Assembly: GCA_030704765.1 (NCBI GenBank) | Contig: JAUYDD010000089.1 | Span: forward strand, 1-8,015 | Direction: 5' to 3' | Length of the DNA stretch: 8,015 nucleotides | From: Nanobdellota archaeon | GTDB taxonomy: Archaea; Nanobdellota; Nanobdellia; Pacearchaeales; GW2011-AR1 | Shown here: one piece after another, positions 6,302 through 8,015 of the stretch | Position numbering within the stretch: the stretch's first letter is position 1 | Layout of the letters: every line of letters begins with the position of its first letter | Made by a program: the position numbers and the translations under genes | Notes under the pieces: generated by a model | Database searches by the model: none | The model's input: only the letters and a program-made list of their open reading frames with translations | Told to the model about the DNA's origin: nothing

Positions 6302-7047
6302 AAGAGATTGGTATTCCAATCTTGTTTTTTGTAGGGATTTTAATAGTTTGGGAAGTTATAATCTTCCTATTACATATTCCAGAATATCTCTTGCCAAGAC
6401 CAGTACAAATAATTTCAGAAATTACTGTAAACTTTAACTCTCTTTTAGGGCATTTAGGAATAACTATGTTAGAAGCAGTTTTTGGCTATATAATTGCGAA
6501 TATTATTGGTTTTGTTGTGGCGGTAATTTTTGCACATTCAAAAATGGTAGAAAGAGGATTTTATCCTTACGCAATAGCTCTTCAAACAACACCAATCGTT
6601 GCTATGGCACCTTTATTAGTCTTATGGTTTGGGTCTGGATTAGCCTCTAAAATAGCAGTTACAGCAATTATATGTTTTTTCCCAATTTTAGTAAATACAA
6701 TTAAAGGTTTAAAATTTGTTGATGAAAATACTATAGATTTGTTTAAATCATATTCGGCGAATAAATGGCAGATATTTGTAAAATTAAGATTGCCTAATTC
6801 TATGCCTTATATTTTCTCTGCATTAAAAATTTCAACGAGCCTTGCACTTGTTGGAGCAATTGTTGGAGAATTTGTAGGTGCAAGTAAGGGAATAGGTTAC
6901 CTTATCCTAACTTCCTCCTATCATCTTGAAACTGCAATTATGTTTGCTGCGATTATTATAAGTGCAATAGCAGGGGTATTATTTTTTAAGGTTATCAGTT
7001 TTATTGAAAAAAAAGTAATTTTTTGGCAAAAACCAGAGGAATTTTAA
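6271..7047 (+). CDS. ABC transporter permease (ThiX/SsuC type)
   Basis: A 258-residue inner-membrane subunit of the BPD_transp_1 family. The first helix spans about residues 13-34 and is followed by the family's YLLPRP motif. Further helices lie at about 60-87, 97-118, 124-144, 185-205 and 220-246, giving six. The cytoplasmic coupling loop (EAA motif) is recognisable at about 146-180: VDENTIDLFKSYSANKWQIF, then LRLPNSMPYIFSALKI. It is followed by GAIVGEFVGASKGIGYLI, which is strongly conserved in taurine, sulfonate and thiamine-precursor permeases. It probably works as a homodimer with two ATPase subunits. The 31-base overlap with the ATPase gene is long, but the predicted N-terminus has normal length for the family. 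The stop codon is one base before the methyltransferase start. Confidence 0.92.
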   Translation: MHKGNSQRGLKEIGIPILFFVGILIVWEVIIFLLHIPEYLLPRPVQIISEITVNFNSLLGHLGITMLEAVFGYIIANIIGFVVAVIFAHSKMVERGFYPYAIALQTTPIVAMAPLLVLWFGSGLASKIAVTAIICFFPILVNTIKGLKFVDENTIDLFKSYSANKWQIFVKLRLPNSMPYIFSALKISTSLALVGAIVGEFVGASKGIGYLILTSSYHLETAIMFAAIIISAIAGVLFFKVISFIEKKVIFWQKPEEF

Positions 7048-7048
7048 T

Positions 7049-7698
7049 ATGAGAAGTTTAATTGCAGATAAGATTTTAGAAAATATAAGAAATTGCACCC
7101 CTTATTCACTTGATATTATGGGTTTTCATCTTCAAATAGACAAAGATGTATACCCCCATCAGGAGAATCGGTTCTTCTAGCAGAAAATTTGAAAAAATCC
7201 AGATACGGAATAAAAATGAATGAAAGAGTTCTTGACTACGGATGTGGATCTGGATTTTTAAGTTTGGTAGCCACATCGCTTGGTGGCATTGTTATAGCTA
7301 CTGATATAAATCCTTCTGCTGTGGAATGTTCCCATAAAAATGCAGTAAGCAACCATTTAGGGAGTAAAATACAATTTAGAGTAGGAAAAAATCTAGAACC
7401 TATTTTTCCAAACGAATATTTTGATGTTGTTGTTGCTAATTTGCCTTTTGAAGATGCCGAACCTTTCGATAAATTAGAATATGCAGTATATGACCCCAAA
7501 CTTCAAATGCGAAAAAAATTATTTGAAAATATTAAAGAGCATTTAACACAAAACGGGAGAATTTTTTATACTTATTCTAACCGTGTTCAAGATATTTACC
7601 CAATAGAAGAATCAAGTAATAAATTTAATTTTAAAATAATTGATAAAAGAAAGATTGATAAAGATATATATTATTTATACTTAATTAGACCTAACTAA
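7049..7698 (+). pseudogene. SAM-dependent methyltransferase (HemK/MTS-like), split by a one-base frameshift
   Basis: Reading from ATG 7049, preceded by AGAGGA eight bases upstream, gives 43 codons ending ...DKDVYPHQENRFF and TAG at 7178-7180. Restoring one C in the C5 run at 7153-7157 turns this into VYPPSGESVLLAENL and joins it to the frame that runs to 7698, for 216 residues. The Y-P-P-S-x-E-S block is the substrate-side motif before the SAM fold in HemK/PrmC-like and MTS enzymes. SAM motif I is VLDYGCGSG (61-69), D86 is the acidic residue after strand 2, and the catalytic-loop tetrapeptide is NLPF (131-134) where HemK proteins have NPPY. The target may be a protein, RNA or small molecule. 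It is the last gene of the operon. The break could be a sequencing error, a recent mutation or a slippage site. The TTG-started 169-residue piece alone lacks the N-terminus. Confidence 0.8.
7153..7157 (+). other. Site of the frameshift: C5 run
   Basis: The frame changes here between TAC CCC CAT (upstream frame, leads to a stop) and the continuation in the -1 frame. One extra C restores an uninterrupted methyltransferase. Homopolymer runs are the commonest place for indel errors and also for phase-variable slippage, though five bases is short for the latter. Confidence 0.75.
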
Positions 7699-7736
7699 GT
7701 TCCAAACATGTATGAATAAGAGAATAGGAAAGAATC

Positions 7737-7761
7737 CCGAGAGAACTTTCGATTCTTTCGG
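7737..7761 (+). repeat. Hairpin downstream of the methyltransferase gene
   Basis: CCGAGAGAA (7737-7745) pairs with TTCTTTCGG (7753-7761), nine pairs including one G-T, around the loop CTTTCGA. The 10-mer GAACTTTCGA inside it also occurs at 663-672, next to repeat copy A, so both copies of the dispersed repeat have this 10-mer on their left. Confidence 0.6.
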
Positions 7762-7783
7762 CTATTTCAAAAGTCGAATTCAG

Positions 7784-7820
7784 AAAGTATATCCTTTTTG
7801 ATATACTTTGTGTAAACGAA
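7784..7820 (+). repeat. Dispersed palindromic repeat, copy D
   Basis: This is the most symmetric copy: AAAGTATATC-CTTTTT-GATATACTTT is a perfect 10-base inverted repeat with a six-base loop, followed by GTGTAAACGAA. Bases 7788-7819 are identical to 2614-2645. It lies 86 bases past the end of the HD-ABC-methyltransferase operon. A separate small hairpin, GTTAC-CTTTT-GTAAC, follows at 7833-7847. Confidence 0.8.
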
Positions 7821-7870
7821 TAGAATCTAAATGTTACCTTTTGTAACGAGCGCTTTCTGTCTTTGATTAT

Positions 7871-7920
7871 TTTCAAATCTGGGTTTAATACCCCGAGGCT
7901 CTGCCTCGGCAGATTTGAAA
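7871..7920. repeat. Gap-free three-way-junction palindrome
   Basis: The outer arms TTTCAAATCTG (7871-7881) and CAGATTTGAAA (7910-7920) are perfectly complementary over 11 bases. Between them, with no unpaired base, lie GGT-TTAAT-ACC (7882-7892) and CCGAGGC-TCT-GCCTCGG (7893-7909). The GC-rich inner hairpin stands out strongly from the AT-rich surroundings. The structure can form on either strand and in RNA or single-stranded DNA. Its identity is unknown; a palindromic mobile repeat or an RNA 3' structure are options. Confidence 0.7.
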
Positions 7921-7922
7921 CC

Positions 7923-8004
7923 TTCAAAATCTTCAGATTTTGAATGGCCCAGAAAAACTTCTGAAAGTTTTTCTTGGAGACTGAAACTGCCGGTCGCGAA
8001 GCGA
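7923..8004. repeat. Cluster of three further hairpins up to the window edge
   Basis: TTCAAAATCT (7923-7932) with AGATTTTGAA (7935-7944); AGAAAAACTT (7951-7960) with AAGTTTTTCT (7965-7974), extended by CC/GG over one bulged T; and TCGC-GAA-GCGA (7994-8004). With the three-way junction just before, nearly every base from 7871 to 7977 can be paired. The second hairpin resembles the outer arm of the first structure (CAAATCTG versus CAAAATCT), suggesting duplication. The region from 7699 to 8015 contains no credible gene. Confidence 0.65.
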
Positions 8005-8015
8005 AAATTTATTCA

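Noticed and set aside
7141..7165. Programmed -1 ribosomal frameshifting at the C5 run.
   Set aside because: The run does not form a proper X-XXY-YYZ slippery heptamer in the upstream frame and no downstream pseudoknot is evident; error or mutation is simpler, though slippage is not excluded.
2646..7787. The 32-base direct repeats as attachment sites bounding an integrated element.
   Set aside because: There is no integrase between them, further copies lie inside and outside the interval, and the enclosed genes look like ordinary transport genes.
7691..7927. A 78-codon leftward open frame across the right-hand intergenic region.
   Set aside because: It runs through repeat copy D and the three-way-junction palindrome, has no ribosome site or TATA box, and has a composition unlike the real genes.
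7867..8015. A rightward frame open from 7867 to the window edge, possibly the start of a gene continuing outside.
   Set aside because: It consists almost entirely of hairpin sequence and has no good start codon; the openness follows from the palindromes.

Overview
The window is AT-rich DNA that most probably comes from an archaeon. It encodes a TrmB-type regulator. Several genes have TATA-like boxes about 25 bases before the start codon, which implies leaderless transcripts, and an AAA/DUF4143 ATPase of a type common in archaea is present. A small-genome (DPANN-like) lineage would fit, but that is inference. I see no complete tRNA or rRNA gene, no CRISPR array, no transposase and no integrase.

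Layout. Positions 1-160 hold inverted repeats and the T-rich terminator of a leftward four-helix membrane protein (160-606). A 244-base divergent gap carries a copy of a dispersed palindromic repeat and the promoter of a rightward two-gene unit: an AAA ATPase with a C-terminal nuclease-like fold (851-2107) overlapping a calcineurin-like phosphoesterase (2104-2595). Two leftward genes follow: an unrecognised 114-residue protein (2709-3053) and a TrmB-family regulator (3230-3949). The regulator is divergent from a tightly packed rightward operon: a SpoT/Mesh1-like HD hydrolase (4037-4579), then substrate-binding protein, ATPase and permease of an NMT1/THI5-type ABC importer (4567-7047), then a methyltransferase broken by one base in a C-run (7049-7698). 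The last 317 bases have no convincing gene but hold at least five hairpins, one of which can fold as a gap-free three-way junction.

How the parts may work together. The ABC genes overlap one another and the HD gene, so the four are almost certainly co-expressed. The binding protein resembles those for thiamine-pyrimidine precursors (ThiY) and related heterocycles, so the operon probably imports a small N-heterocycle. The divergent TrmB protein is the obvious candidate regulator, and a 7-5-7 palindrome lies between the two TATA boxes. An alarmone/nucleotide-type HD hydrolase as first gene of such an operon is the most unusual functional link here.

Four intergenic gaps carry the same palindromic repeat, all in the same orientation. 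Two copies share 32 identical bases although they lie 5.2 kb apart. This repeat and the hairpin cluster at the right edge are the main non-coding curiosities.
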